Origin: Terriglobia bacterium
Lineage (GTDB): Bacteria; Acidobacteriota; Terriglobia; UBA7540
Length of the DNA stretch: 64,000 bases
NCBI GenBank assembly: GCA_035712365.1
Contig: DASTAW010000040.1
Location: 95,467 to 159,466, forward strand
Direction: 5' to 3'
Part shown: in pieces, positions 41,772-51,512 of the stretch
Position numbering within the stretch: position 1 is the first letter of the stretch
Layout: each line of letters begins with the position of its first letter
Position numbers and translations under genes: made by a program
Notes under the pieces: generated by a model
Databases searched by the model: none
What the model was told of the DNA's origin: nothing
Seen by the model: only the letters and a program-made list of their open reading frames with translations

Positions 41772-43124
41772 TTAACGCTGGTTCATCATATCCACCAGTC
41801 CGTTGACAATCCCTGTTTCCGCGCAGCCGGGCTTCAGGTGCGTGGTTCTGACTTCGTAGCTCACCTGGTTGTAAGCGGCGTCATTCGGAATGTATCCGCT
41901 CAATCCGTTTGCGTGCGTCACCATGATGGTGTGGCGGAAGGGCGACTCCTTCTCCAGACGCAGAAAGATGGGAGTGAGGACCTCACCGGAAACGCCGGTG
42001 ACGGCAATATTGTTGAGCATCAGCAGGCTCAGGCGGATGTCAACCGGGTCGGCATCCTCGAACTTAAACTCCCCGTTGGGATGCGGTCCCGGTACGACCT
42101 GGCGCCCGGGACAATTGATAACCCGCTGCCCACCCCAAACGCTTGACTCGGACGACAGGTCCTTAATATTGTTGGCCACACGGACGGTCTCTTCTCCCAG
42201 AATCCTTCCCAGGGCATCGACCATGCTGAAATCATTGTCCTGGTCCATAACGATCGGGTTCTGGTCACCGGCCGCCCCGCTGGTCCACAGCGCAACAACA
42301 CCATTGGTTTTATCCTTTGGCTGGAGTTGGAGGTCCCATCCGCCGTCCGAACGCGTGGGAATATCACCCCGGTAATACTGTTCCACGAACCTCGAGGTAG
42401 CGCCGGGCAGATCGCCGCTGACTTCCAGATTGTCGGGACCCATCACCACGCCATGCACGGCATAATTGATCAGGAGAGCGATGGGTTTACCTGCCAGGCT
42501 TTCAAACTTTAACACCGCCACGGTTTTGTCAGATGGCCCCTCAGGGTTATATCCCAGGTCCCATTGGCCGTCCGGGAAGCGCTCCCGGCGGTTGATATTC
42601 ACATAGGCCTTTCCTGTCCCGAAGCCAAATCGCGCCGGCTGAAGGTTGGCTCTTGCCTGTTTCACCGCCTGGAAGGCGTAATCCTCTAATTTTCCCGTGT
42701 AAGCGATCGTTTCGGGCGTGCCTTTCGTGTATGCGCCAGCCACCGTAGGAGCGCTGTGGACGTGCTCGCCGGCGAGGATCACATGGTCGGCAGGGATGCC
42801 CAGCTCCTTACTGATGCGCTGGGATAGCTGCTGCCACACGCCGTCCGGCATTCCAATCAATTCCCAGGACAGGATGGCGGCCTCATGCGTTCCATCGCTC
42901 AACACAATGGCACGCGCGTAAATGTGGTCGTGAATTTTCTGAAAACCCTGTTTGCGGCCCTCGTACCCGCTCATGGGAAGTGCCGCATCAGCGGGCGGAG
43001 TGATATCCACACGTGCGGCTCCCACGGAGAGGGTTCCCTGAGGAGCCCCGAACGCAGCCAGAGCGCAGGCCCCGCCGAGAATCATTAAACAGCATCTCAT
43101 GCCAAGAGAAAACAGGTGGCGCAT
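41772..43124 (-). CDS. Exported neutral/alkaline ceramidase-like protein
   Basis: 450 residues from the ATG at 43124 (AGGAG just upstream; a 52-residue extension in the frame is unconserved). A signal peptide ends near FGA-PQG. The catalytic N-terminal domain of alkaline ceramidases is recognised by VGAARVDITPPADAALPMSGYEGRK, ILAGEHVHSAPT (metal-binding His region), INRRERFPDGQ and YAVHGVVMGPDNLEVSGD. The length lacks the full C-terminal Ig-like domain of true ceramidases, so the substrate may be another amide-linked lipid or glycan. Likely periplasmic. Confidence 0.8.
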   Translation of the reverse strand: MRHLFSLGMRCCLMILGGACALAAFGAPQGTLSVGAARVDITPPADAALPMSGYEGRKQGFQKIHDHIYARAIVLSDGTHEAAILSWELIGMPDGVWQQLSQRISKELGIPADHVILAGEHVHSAPTVAGAYTKGTPETIAYTGKLEDYAFQAVKQARANLQPARFGFGTGKAYVNINRRERFPDGQWDLGYNPEGPSDKTVAVLKFESLAGKPIALLINYAVHGVVMGPDNLEVSGDLPGATSRFVEQYYRGDIPTRSDGGWDLQLQPKDKTNGVVALWTSGAAGDQNPIVMDQDNDFSMVDALGRILGEETVRVANNIKDLSSESSVWGGQRVINCPGRQVVPGPHPNGEFKFEDADPVDIRLSLLMLNNIAVTGVSGEVLTPIFLRLEKESPFRHTIMVTHANGLSGYIPNDAAYNQVSYEVRTTHLKPGCAETGIVNGLVDMMNQR

Positions 43125-43355
43125 CGCAATCTCCTGATCCAGGTCGTTTGTGGGGCAAGCTTCAGCAGAGTTTATATGCCTCCTGCACAAGGGTGTCAAT
43201 CGGCATTTTCCACTTGATTTCCCCACACACGCGGTTGCCCCCTTTCCCTTTACTTTCTCCCTTTCAGCCGGTATTCTCACTAGTCATAGGGTTCCAGGGT
43301 GACCCGGCCAGCGCGGCGGGCACAGCGTTTTTGCGCGGATCTTCTAACCGGATTT

Positions 43356-44738
43356 ATGCCAAACGGCGCCACGCCAACAGAGGCCGGCCAGTTGCGACTG
43401 CGAAGGGTCCTGACGCTCTGGGACCTTGTCTTCTACGGCCTTGTTCTCATCCAGCCCACGGCCCCGATTCCACTCTTTGGAGTAGCGCAGAAACTCTCCA
43501 ACGGCCACACTGTCACCACCATTCTGATTGCCATGTTTGCCATGATGATCACCGCCTTCAGCTATGGGCGCATGGCGGCCGTCTATCCATCGGCAGGGTC
43601 GGCTTACACGTACGTCGGCAAGGCCCTGAATCCGCACCTCGGATTCCTGATCGGATGGGCCATGCTGCTCGATTACATTCTGCAGCCATTGTTGAACTCC
43701 ATCTGGATTGCCGTGGCCATCCACAGCCGCTATCTTCCCCAGATGCCCTATGCCGTGGCCGCCTTTTTAGTGGTAGCCTTCATGACAGCGTTGAACCTGC
43801 GCGGCATCAGAACCTCGGCCGGCGCCAACAAGATCCTGCTGGTTTGCATGTGTACCGTCATCGCGGTATTTCTTGTCCTGGCGGTCTGGTATCTCTATTC
43901 CGGCGGCGGCTGGGGCGGCCTGTTCTCAACGCAGCCTTTCTATAACCCTCAAACTTTCAACGGCCATCAGATCTGGATGGCGACGTCTTTCGCCGCGCTC
44001 ACCTATATCGGTTTTGACGGCATCACCACGCTTTCGGAAGACGTGGAAAATCCGAAACGCAACGTGCTGCTGGCTACGGTGCTAGTGTGTCTTTTCACCG
44101 GCATCTTCGCCGGCATTGAGGTTTATCTGGGGCAACGCATATGGCCCAACTGGCACACCTTCCCCAACCTGGAAACGGCCTTTATGGATGTCTGCCAGCG
44201 CGTGGGCGGCATGCCTCTGTTCCAGGCCATGGGAGCGATCCTGGTGCTGGCAGCTCTCGGCAGCGGACTGACGGGTGGACTTGGCGCAGCCCGGCTGCTA
44301 TTCGGCATGGGGCGTGACGGAGTGCTTCCGCGAAAGTTCTTCGGCCATCTTCACCCCAACACCAGCACACCAACCTACAACATTCTTCTCATTGGACTGG
44401 TGGCTTTCGTCGGCGCGGTGTCGCTGAATTACGTCGGTAATGCTTACGAGCACGCGGCCGAGCTGCTGAATTTCGGCGCTTTCCTGGCCTTTATGGGGGT
44501 GAACTTATCGACCTTCTGGCACTTCTCGATTGTCCTGCGCAGCGGCCGCCGGCGCATTCTGGGTGACGCCATCCTCCCTCTTATCGGTTTCGTCTTCTGT
44601 GCGCTGATCTGGTGGAACCTGAACATCCTGGCCAAAGCCGTGGGCGGCATCTGGTTTGCCATCGGAATCACTTACATCGTCTATTCCACAAAGGGATTCC
44701 GCCTCAAACCCAGGATGATCGACTTCAGCGAAACGTAG
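43356..44738 (+). CDS. APC superfamily amino acid permease
   Basis: About 460 residues with 12 membrane segments. The start at ATG 43356 is chosen because conserved sequence begins shortly after (RRVLTLWDLVFYGLVLIQPTAPIPLFG); a GTG at 43299 would add 19 residues. SAGSAYTYVGKALNPHLGFLIGW and the Gly-rich helix 6-8 regions are typical of amino acid/polyamine permeases. The gene is divergent from the ceramidase-like gene and convergent with the oxidoreductase gene. Substrate unknown. Confidence 0.87.
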   Translation: MPNGATPTEAGQLRLRRVLTLWDLVFYGLVLIQPTAPIPLFGVAQKLSNGHTVTTILIAMFAMMITAFSYGRMAAVYPSAGSAYTYVGKALNPHLGFLIGWAMLLDYILQPLLNSIWIAVAIHSRYLPQMPYAVAAFLVVAFMTALNLRGIRTSAGANKILLVCMCTVIAVFLVLAVWYLYSGGGWGGLFSTQPFYNPQTFNGHQIWMATSFAALTYIGFDGITTLSEDVENPKRNVLLATVLVCLFTGIFAGIEVYLGQRIWPNWHTFPNLETAFMDVCQRVGGMPLFQAMGAILVLAALGSGLTGGLGAARLLFGMGRDGVLPRKFFGHLHPNTSTPTYNILLIGLVAFVGAVSLNYVGNAYEHAAELLNFGAFLAFMGVNLSTFWHFSIVLRSGRRRILGDAILPLIGFVFCALIWWNLNILAKAVGGIWFAIGITYIVYSTKGFRLKPRMIDFSET

Positions 44739-44799
44739 TCGCAGTGCCCGCGCTCCACCAAGCCTTCCGCAAGGTGAGGGACAGACGTTCGTCTTTTCC

Positions 44800-46221
44800 C
44801 TACACTTCCTCTCGCACCACAAAAGGTTCGCGATAGTGCCCGCGCAGCATGTGGTCCGCTTCTTCATCCCCGATAACTTCCTGCTTAACGGGATCAAAAT
44901 TCAGAGTGCGGCCCAGACGGTAGGAAGCGTTCGCCAGATGGACCAGCGTGCATGAGATGTGCCCCTCTTCGATGGGCGCATTCAGGTCTTCCTTCTTGCG
45001 GCTGCGAACACAATCTATAAAGTTGCCCCAGTTATTTCCGCCTTGACTGGCGCCAGGTCCCGGTTCATGCGCCGGGCCCAGCCACGACCTGTAAGACGCA
45101 AAGCTTTCATTGTCCGACGCTGTGTAACCCTTGGAGCCGTAGAAGATGTTACCCACGGTGCCAAAGGGGCCACGCGGCCGACGAGGTTCCTTCCTGGGCG
45201 GGCCGATGAAGCCTGGAATTTCGACGCCAAAGCCGGGCGTGCCAATGTCCGCCTCGTGGTTGGTAATCCAGTGGCGCACCTCGAATTCCAGCATCTTGCG
45301 CTTCCCGTCCGGCATGTCAAATTCAAAAACGGAACTCAGAGTATTGGGCGTTTGCTGATCGTCACGGAACATGAAATGCCCGCCGATGGCCGATACTTTA
45401 TTTGGAAAGCCGACTCCCAGCCCCCAGCGGGCAACATCCATCTGGTGGATGCCTTGGTTGCCAATGTCGCCGTTCCCGTAATCCCAGAACCAGTGCCAGT
45501 TGTAGTGAAAATGGTTGCGGGTGAAGTCATGGAGCGGCGCCGGTCCCGTCCACAGATCATAGTGGACGCCCGCAGGGACCGGCTCGACGGCAGTGTGGCC
45601 GATAGTGTCGCGCCAGTTGTAGCAAAGGCCGCGGGCCAGATAGACTTCGCCAATCAGGCCGTCACGCAGCTTCTGCACTTCTTCAATAATCGCCTCTTCT
45701 GAACGCGAATTGGTGCCGTGCTGGACAATCCGATTGTACTTCTGCGCAGCCTTCACAAGCTGGTGGCCGTCCCACCAGTTATGCGAGCACGGCTTTTCAA
45801 CGTAAACATCCTTTCCCGCCTGGCAGCCCCAGATGGCGAGCAGAGAATGCCAGTGGTTCGGCGCGGCGATCGAAATGGCGTCGATGGATTTGTCTTCCAT
45901 CAGCTTCCGCGCGTCGATATAGGTGGCGGGTCGCCGCAGCGCCATCTTGTCCATGTCCGACAGGCGCCCGGCAATAATGTTTTCGTCCACGTCACAGACG
46001 GCGGCGACTTGAGCGTTCGCCAGGCGTGAATATTCCTTGACGTGCTCGAACCCTTGCCCCCGTATGCCGCACACGCCAACGCGCACACGGTCATTAGCTC
46101 CGAAAACCCTGTCCGGACGTGTAATAAAAGTGATTCCCGCAGGAACCGCCAGCCCTGCGGTTGAATCGACCGCCGTTTTGAATGAGTTCCTTTTTATCTC
46201 TTTTTCAGTGCCGCTCATCAC
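44800..46221 (-). CDS. Gfo/Idh/MocA family oxidoreductase
   Basis: 473 residues. The Rossmann domain starts RVRVGVCGIRGQGFEHV (nucleotide loop about 52-57), with APNHWH and the family EKP motif (142-144, VEKPCSHNWWDG). The N-terminus KRNSFKTAVDSTAGLAVP resembles the Tat signal common in these proteins (RRxFLKTAAG…), but the twin arginine reads KR and the frame starts oddly, so export is doubtful. It is likely an NAD(P)-dependent sugar dehydrogenase. It lies downstream of the TPP enzyme gene on the same strand, with a 117-nt gap. Confidence 0.87.
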   Translation of the reverse strand: MMSGTEKEIKRNSFKTAVDSTAGLAVPAGITFITRPDRVFGANDRVRVGVCGIRGQGFEHVKEYSRLANAQVAAVCDVDENIIAGRLSDMDKMALRRPATYIDARKLMEDKSIDAISIAAPNHWHSLLAIWGCQAGKDVYVEKPCSHNWWDGHQLVKAAQKYNRIVQHGTNSRSEEAIIEEVQKLRDGLIGEVYLARGLCYNWRDTIGHTAVEPVPAGVHYDLWTGPAPLHDFTRNHFHYNWHWFWDYGNGDIGNQGIHQMDVARWGLGVGFPNKVSAIGGHFMFRDDQQTPNTLSSVFEFDMPDGKRKMLEFEVRHWITNHEADIGTPGFGVEIPGFIGPPRKEPRRPRGPFGTVGNIFYGSKGYTASDNESFASYRSWLGPAHEPGPGASQGGNNWGNFIDCVRSRKKEDLNAPIEEGHISCTLVHLANASYRLGRTLNFDPVKQEVIGDEEADHMLRGHYREPFVVREEV

Positions 46222-46338
46222 TCCTCCCGCAATCAGTTTGTGCTTTCAGCATCAGGTTACCCGCTTTGCGGCGGTCGCATCATCCCGAATGGATTTTGTA
46301 TGAGAACTTCCGCAACCTTCCCAATTCGCTTCGGTACC

Positions 46339-48213
46339 CTACGATGAACTCACGCCCCCGTGCCAGACCGATTCGGCCCCGGGCCCCGAGCGCGCAGTGA
46401 CAACTTCAATCAGATAAGGTTTCCCTTTGCGGGTCACCGCCTTTCCGCGCTCGAGCGCCGGTTTCAGCTGGTGCGCATGATCAACTCTCACTCCGCTCAC
46501 GCCCTGGCTTCCTGCCAAGGCGACAAAGTCAATATCAGGTTCGCCCAGATACGTCGCGGCGTAATGCCCCTCCGCCGCCATCCTGCCCTTATATCCGTCA
46601 TAAACCAGGCGCACCGTCTGGTAGTTGTGGTTGTTTGCGACAACTGTGAGCACGGGAATGTTGTAGCGGGCCTGCGTCCAGAAGCCTGACGCGCTGTACA
46701 TCACCGCGCCGTCGCCGATGAAGCAGACAACCTGCCGACTCGGCGTCCCCAGCTTCGCGCCCGTCGCAGCCCCAACGCCCCATCCAAGACTGGCTCCTGC
46801 CGTGCCGATAAACACCTGCTCGTTTTCGCGGAAACCAAACGCAAAGGGCCCATAGGGAGCCGTGGTATTCTCGCAAACCACAATTGCGTCTGCATCCAGG
46901 GAGTCCGCCAGGATCTGCGACAATTCATCCGGGTGAATGGGCCTCTGGCCAAAGTTCTCCTGCCGCGCCGCGCGATCCTGCTGGGCTGCCTCCGCCGTGA
47001 ATGCCGAGATTTCTGCCGAACGTCCGTCGGCGATTGCGTTGCGGTTCTCCGAAGCGAGAAGACTTCTTGCATCTTCAAGCAGTTCCCTCAGCGATTCCTT
47101 GATATCGCCAACCAGTGCCAGGTCGGTTGGATAATTTCGGCCCATCGCGGCAGTATTCATCCCGATTCGCACCACGCGCACGCCGGCCGGCACGTCATTG
47201 GTCTGCAGCACCGCGCGATCGCCGAAGTCCCGGCAGCCGATCGAGACCATCAGGTCCACTCCTCGCTTCACCCAGTCGGAACTCGCCCGGAAGTTGCCCA
47301 GGTAATGCGGGTGGCGGACCGGAAAGCTATGGAACGCTCGAAATGGAGAGTCCATGGCGAGCCCCTTCGCAACTATTTCAGCCTGGGCCGTCACCTGGTC
47401 CGCCACCGGCAGCCCCAGTTCCTCCGAAAGCTTCAGGAGATCCATCTGCGCTCCCGCTTTCCACACGTCATCCCCGATCACCAGCAGCGGCTGACTGGAT
47501 TCCACAAGCCATCTGGCTGCCTGCTCCACTGACGCCTTCGAAGGACGCGTGCACGCTTTCAACAGAAATCGTTCGGCGGGCAGCACCTGCGCCCGGGTTC
47601 CCCGGCTCTCCAGCGCCGCGTCCTTCATCGCCAGGTAGACCGGCCCGCGGGGCTCGGTGGTCGCTTCTTTGAATGCCCGTCGGACCATCAGTGGCAGCAG
47701 GGCTGGCTCGCGAACTTCCCAGCACATCTTGGTGAACGGCCGCACGATCTCTTTTTGGCTGAACCCGGGCGGCGCAGCCAGTTGGACTTCATCACTCCCG
47801 GTCTCGCTATCCAGCAGGCCAGCAGTCACCACCAAAGCGGAGCCGTCCCAGTGCGCGTTATAGAGCTGTCCCATCATCTGGGCCGATCCCACCACTGCGT
47901 GTACGTTCACGAAACCCGGCTTGCCGGTCACCCGGTGGTAGCCATCTGCCATGGACAGCACAATCCCTTCGTGCAGGCCCAGAATCACGCGCATCGAGGG
48001 CACATCCGTCAGCGCGTCATACAAGCCGGACTCAAACGACCCGGGGTTAGCAAAGACATACTCCACTCCGGCCGCTCGGGCCTGCGCCACTACAAGTTCT
48101 CCTCCGCTCCCCTCTACCGTGGAAGTGGAAGCCTCCGCGACCGAAGCCGAGCCTTCCGGTGAGTTTGTTTCGGCTCCTTGCTGCGATTTTTCAGAGTTGA
48201 AATTGTCTTCCAC
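46339..48213 (-). CDS. Thiamine-diphosphate-dependent enzyme (acetolactate synthase / benzoylformate decarboxylase-like)
   Basis: 624 residues. A Ser/Glu-rich, probably disordered tail spans 1-37. The Pyr domain follows with the catalytic glutamate E82 in GLHEGIVLSMADGY. The middle domain is at about 225-390 and the PP domain at about 425-600, with the Mg2+/ThDP motif GDGAVMYSASGFW…NNHNY. The sequence is closest in style to benzoylformate decarboxylase-like enzymes, but the true reaction is unknown. The gene precedes a Gfo/Idh oxidoreductase. Confidence 0.85.
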   Translation of the reverse strand: MEDNFNSEKSQQGAETNSPEGSASVAEASTSTVEGSGGELVVAQARAAGVEYVFANPGSFESGLYDALTDVPSMRVILGLHEGIVLSMADGYHRVTGKPGFVNVHAVVGSAQMMGQLYNAHWDGSALVVTAGLLDSETGSDEVQLAAPPGFSQKEIVRPFTKMCWEVREPALLPLMVRRAFKEATTEPRGPVYLAMKDAALESRGTRAQVLPAERFLLKACTRPSKASVEQAARWLVESSQPLLVIGDDVWKAGAQMDLLKLSEELGLPVADQVTAQAEIVAKGLAMDSPFRAFHSFPVRHPHYLGNFRASSDWVKRGVDLMVSIGCRDFGDRAVLQTNDVPAGVRVVRIGMNTAAMGRNYPTDLALVGDIKESLRELLEDARSLLASENRNAIADGRSAEISAFTAEAAQQDRAARQENFGQRPIHPDELSQILADSLDADAIVVCENTTAPYGPFAFGFRENEQVFIGTAGASLGWGVGAATGAKLGTPSRQVVCFIGDGAVMYSASGFWTQARYNIPVLTVVANNHNYQTVRLVYDGYKGRMAAEGHYAATYLGEPDIDFVALAGSQGVSGVRVDHAHQLKPALERGKAVTRKGKPYLIEVVTARSGPGAESVWHGGVSSS

Positions 48214-48365
48214 TGCTTACCCGCCCCCGGGCTCCCGTACAAGTCGGAATGGCGTTCCGATTATGCAGAAGATACCACAGCCTGCGGCGATGGGAGTTTC
48301 TTTCGCGAAAATCAGCCGTTTGACTTCCTGCAGGGGTCGTGAAATGAAAAGGCGGGGGCAGATGC

Positions 48366-48449
48366 CATGCTGGGCGCGGGCATTGGTCTTTAGTTCCCTG
48401 AATCAGTATCCTCTGAGGTTTCTTGCTCCGGGAGGGTCCGCCCAGCATG
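48366..48449. repeat. Inverted repeat in the gap between ABM and TPP-enzyme genes
   Basis: CATGCTGGGCG (48366-48376) and CGCCCAGCATG (48439-48449) are perfect 11-bp inverted arms separated by 62 nt. The arrangement resembles a small non-autonomous element or a large hairpin in a 279-bp gap. No gene is seen in the gap. Confidence 0.4.
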
Positions 48450-48492
48450 ACAGGTTTGGTGTCCGCGTGCCTGCGACTTCGGCAACGTTGCG

Positions 48493-48813
48493 TCAGGCGG
48501 CTTTGCGGACAGAAATCTTCTCGACCGTTGAATTGGTTACCTCGTAGGTTTGAAGCTCCGGTTGGCCGTCCGTGAACTTCTCCAGGGATTTCAAAACGTC
48601 GGCATATCCCTGGCGGTTGTACGCCTCGGCGTGTTCCTTGTTGTCCCACAGGCTGATGCCGACGGCTTCTTTACCATCGTTTGAGACCATCACAATTTCA
48701 CCGGTAAATCCGAGGAATTTCTTCAGAGCGGGGATCGTCTCGGTGTCGATGGCTCGCACAAAGCCCGGCCGGCCGTCAGCCTTCAGATGCATTCGGACAT
48801 GTCTTGCAAACAT
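48493..48813 (-). CDS. Antibiotic biosynthesis monooxygenase (ABM) domain protein
   Basis: 106 residues of ferredoxin-like alpha+beta fold. It starts MFARHVRMHLKADGRPGFVRAIDTETIPALKKFLGF and has IVMVSNDGKEAVGISLWDNKEHAEAY, the typical ABM/stress-response dimeric barrel pattern. Members range from quinone monooxygenases to haem-degrading and non-enzymatic proteins; no active-site residue is diagnostic here. It is preceded by GGAGGACGAC on the minus strand. Confidence 0.8.
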   Translation of the reverse strand: MFARHVRMHLKADGRPGFVRAIDTETIPALKKFLGFTGEIVMVSNDGKEAVGISLWDNKEHAEAYNRQGYADVLKSLEKFTDGQPELQTYEVTNSTVEKISVRKAA

Positions 48814-48928
48814 AGTCGTCCTCCTTCAATCAAGATAGGATTTGACCCTTATAGTATAATCCCGACAGCACCTCACGCCTGTGGCCATGACCACAAGAAA
48901 TTCGACTGCGGCCGGCAGAGCTGCGGCG

Positions 48929-48949
48929 CCCGGGCGTTCAGCGCCCGGG
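48929..48949. repeat. REP-like hairpin
   Basis: CCCGGGCG-TTCAG-CGCCCGGG, 8-bp perfect stem, in the 260-bp gap before the cysteine desulfurase gene. The TTCAGC loop with GC arms is a frequent form of the dispersed hairpins in this window. Confidence 0.4.
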
Positions 48950-49076
48950 GCCAGTTCCTTTGGGCACAAGGAGTTCCGCGTCGCCTGCGGATCGGTTTGA
49001 CTTCACGGGTTGCCGTGGGATACTCTCAAAATGATCGGTTTTTCCGCCTTTTATGCGGCATTTCGGGACCCCGGGC

Positions 49077-50258
49077 ATGCGAAGAGTTTACCTCGACAAC
49101 AATGCGACCACCGCCGTCGCGCCTGAAGTACTTGAGGCGATGAAGCCATACTTTCTGGTTGATTACGGCAACGCCTCGTCCATCCATCTTCGGGGGCAGC
49201 GCGCCCGGTCCGCCGTCGAAGCAAGCCGCGAGCAGCTTGCCCGCCTCCTGAATGCCCGGCCGAGCGAAATTGTGTTCACCAGCGGCGGGACGGAATCCGA
49301 CAATCAGTCTCTGTTCGGCATTGTGCGGGCCTCGAGGTCTGAGGCGAAGCACGTCATCACCACCACCATCGAGCACTCGGCCGTTCTGCACACGGCGAAG
49401 GAGCTCGAGAAGCGCGGCGTGCGCGTTACGTATATTCCCGTTGGGTCGGGCGGAGTGGTCGATCCGGCTGACGTGGAAAAGGCCATCCGGCCCGAGACCG
49501 TATTGATTTCCGCGATGCACGCCAACAACGAAATCGGAACCATCCAGCCGCTCGAAGAGATAGGGCGCATCGCCCGCGAGCACGATATTCATTTCCATAC
49601 GGACGCCGTACAGTCGGTCGGCAAAATTCCCGTGGACGTTGAACGCCTGGGCGTCGATCTGCTCTCGCTTTCCGCGCACAAGCTGAACGGGCCCAAGGGC
49701 GTTGGCGCTCTCTACGTTCGCAAGGGAACCATCCTGCGGCCGTTGATGTACGGCGGCCATCATGAGCGTGACCGGCGCCCCGGCACGGAAAACGTTCCCG
49801 GGATTGTTGGCCTGGGCAAAGCCGCCGAACTCGCGGGCAGACATCTCGCCGACGGTATGAGAAGCGTCGGCCGGCTGCGCGACCGGCTGGAAGAAAGAAT
49901 TCTTTCCTGCGTTCCACTGGCGACTGTTTCCGGCGATACCACGCGACGGCTGCCGACCACCAGCAACATCAGCTTCGATTACATCGAAGGCGAGGGCTTT
50001 GTGATCGCCATGGACTTGAAAGGCGTGGAATGTTCCACCGGAGCGGCGTGTTCGTCGGGTTCTGTCGAGCCTTCGCACGTGCTCACCGCTATCGGCCGAA
50101 AGCCGGAGCAGGCGCGCTCGAGCATTCGCTTTAGCCTGGGCCGCTTCAACACCTCCGAGGATGTCGATTACGCTCTGGAAGTGCTGCCGGGAGTGGTGGA
50201 ACAACTTCGCTCGCTTTCTCCACACTACAAAAAAGATGCCATCAGCGCTCAAGCCTGA
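49077..50258 (+). CDS. Cysteine desulfurase (NifS/IscS type)
   Basis: 393 residues from the ATG at 49077, where conserved sequence begins (MRRVYLDNNATT); an ATG at 49053 adds eight residues. A PLP enzyme that takes sulfur from cysteine as a persulfide. The PLP lysine is K202 (SAHKLNGPKG). The persulfide cysteine is C325 in ACSSGS. HANNEIGTIQ and HTDAVQSVGK are conserved. It lies 45 nt upstream of mnmA, so it probably delivers sulfur for tRNA thiolation and perhaps Fe-S assembly. Confidence 0.93.
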   Translation: MRRVYLDNNATTAVAPEVLEAMKPYFLVDYGNASSIHLRGQRARSAVEASREQLARLLNARPSEIVFTSGGTESDNQSLFGIVRASRSEAKHVITTTIEHSAVLHTAKELEKRGVRVTYIPVGSGGVVDPADVEKAIRPETVLISAMHANNEIGTIQPLEEIGRIAREHDIHFHTDAVQSVGKIPVDVERLGVDLLSLSAHKLNGPKGVGALYVRKGTILRPLMYGGHHERDRRPGTENVPGIVGLGKAAELAGRHLADGMRSVGRLRDRLEERILSCVPLATVSGDTTRRLPTTSNISFDYIEGEGFVIAMDLKGVECSTGAACSSGSVEPSHVLTAIGRKPEQARSSIRFSLGRFNTSEDVDYALEVLPGVVEQLRSLSPHYKKDAISAQA

Positions 50259-50303
50259 GGAGCATGAGCCTCGGCATGGGCTGAACGCAGAGTTTTGATT
50301 CCA

Positions 50304-51452
50304 ATGACAATTGCAGTAGCCATGAGCGGCGGCGTGGACAGTTCCGTGGCCGCGGCGCTGCTGGCTGAAAACAACTCGACCGCCGATTCCAATGGCCCGT
50401 CCGCCGTCGTCGGCATGACCATGCAGCTCTGGAACCAGCGGCGCCTGCCTGCGCTGCTGGGTTCTGAGGAAGGCGAACCCGGACGCGCCAGCGGACGCTG
50501 TTGCTCACTCGACGATGTGTATGACGCGCGCCGCGTGGCCAGCTTTCTGGGACTGCCGTACTACGTGGTCAACCTAGAAGACCGCTTCGAGGAGGGCGTG
50601 GTGCGGCCCTTTGTGGAAAGTTACCTGGCGGGCGAAACTCCCATCCCCTGCAGCCTTTGCAACACGGAAATCAAGTTTGCCGAGTTCATCGAGACCGCGC
50701 GCAAGGTTGGGGCCGAAAAAATAGCCACGGGGCATTACGCGCGCGTCGAGCAGAACCGGGATTCCGGCCGGTATCGCCTGTTGGCCGGCCGCGATCCTGC
50801 CAAGGACCAGTCGTATTTCCTCTTTGGCCTCACCCAGCAGCAGCTTGCGCGCACGCTGTTTCCGCTGGGTGAATTCACCAAGCAGGAAGTCCGCGCCATG
50901 GCGCGCGACAGGAACCTGCCCGTGGCCGAAAAGCCCGATAGCCAGGAGATCTGCTTTGTTCCCACAGGCAACTACCGCCGGTTTATCGATGCCTACTTGA
51001 GCGAGCAGGGAATGAAGATCGAGGAGACAGCAGGCGACCTAGTCACCACTGACGGCCGCGTCCTTGGTCGCCACGAGGGACTTGGAAACTACACCGTGGG
51101 CCAGAGGAAAGGATTGGGAATCGCCATGGGAACTCCGCTCTACGTCATTGGCCTCGACCGCACCCGCAACCGCGTGGTGGTGGGTTCAAACGATGAACTG
51201 CTGCAGAGGCGCCTGCTGGTTCGCGAGATCAACTGGATACGCCCGGCAAGCGGGGGCGATTCCTTCGAGGCGCTCGTCAAGATCCGCAACAAGCACGCCC
51301 CTGCCGCGGCCCGCGTTGAGGCCCGCTCGGGCGGTGAAGCGATGGTCGAATTCGCTTCGCCTCAGCGTGCCATCACGCCAGGCCAGGCCGCTGTTTTTTA
51401 CGATGGTGATGAGCTTATTGGGGGCGGATGGATTTCGCGCGTGGTCGATTGA
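50304..51452 (+). CDS. mnmA: tRNA-specific 2-thiouridylase
   Basis: 382 residues from the ATG at 50304. Inserts sulfur at U34 of Lys, Glu and Gln tRNAs. The PP-loop SGGVDSS (8-14) activates the uridine. The catalytic cysteine pair is C119 (SLCNTEIKF) and C217 (SQEICFVP). GHYARV and KDQSYFLFGL are typical. An extra ~20 residues (about 44-65, RRLPALLGSEEGEPGRASG) lengthen the loop after the first strand. Functionally paired with the cysteine desulfurase upstream. Confidence 0.94.
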   Translation: MTIAVAMSGGVDSSVAAALLAENNSTADSNGPSAVVGMTMQLWNQRRLPALLGSEEGEPGRASGRCCSLDDVYDARRVASFLGLPYYVVNLEDRFEEGVVRPFVESYLAGETPIPCSLCNTEIKFAEFIETARKVGAEKIATGHYARVEQNRDSGRYRLLAGRDPAKDQSYFLFGLTQQQLARTLFPLGEFTKQEVRAMARDRNLPVAEKPDSQEICFVPTGNYRRFIDAYLSEQGMKIEETAGDLVTTDGRVLGRHEGLGNYTVGQRKGLGIAMGTPLYVIGLDRTRNRVVVGSNDELLQRRLLVREINWIRPASGGDSFEALVKIRNKHAPAAARVEARSGGEAMVEFASPQRAITPGQAAVFYDGDELIGGGWISRVVD

Positions 51453-51512
51453 CGCCTGCGGTGGCAGGATGGCTAGCCTTAGCTCCTGCGTCCACGCGAC
51501 CCGGGGAATGAG

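Noticed and set aside
44739..44799. Intrinsic terminator AGAC-GTTC-GTCT-TTTCC between convergent genes
   Set aside because: The stem is only 4-5 bp, too weak to call with confidence.
49026..50252. 408-codon minus-strand ORF opposite the cysteine desulfurase
   Set aside because: It is a shadow of a strongly conserved PLP enzyme on the plus strand, has no family motif and exists because of GC-rich codon use.
50435..50510. Extra loop in mnmA as an in-frame repeat insertion
   Set aside because: The segment is not palindromic and the length variation is within what the family shows at this site.
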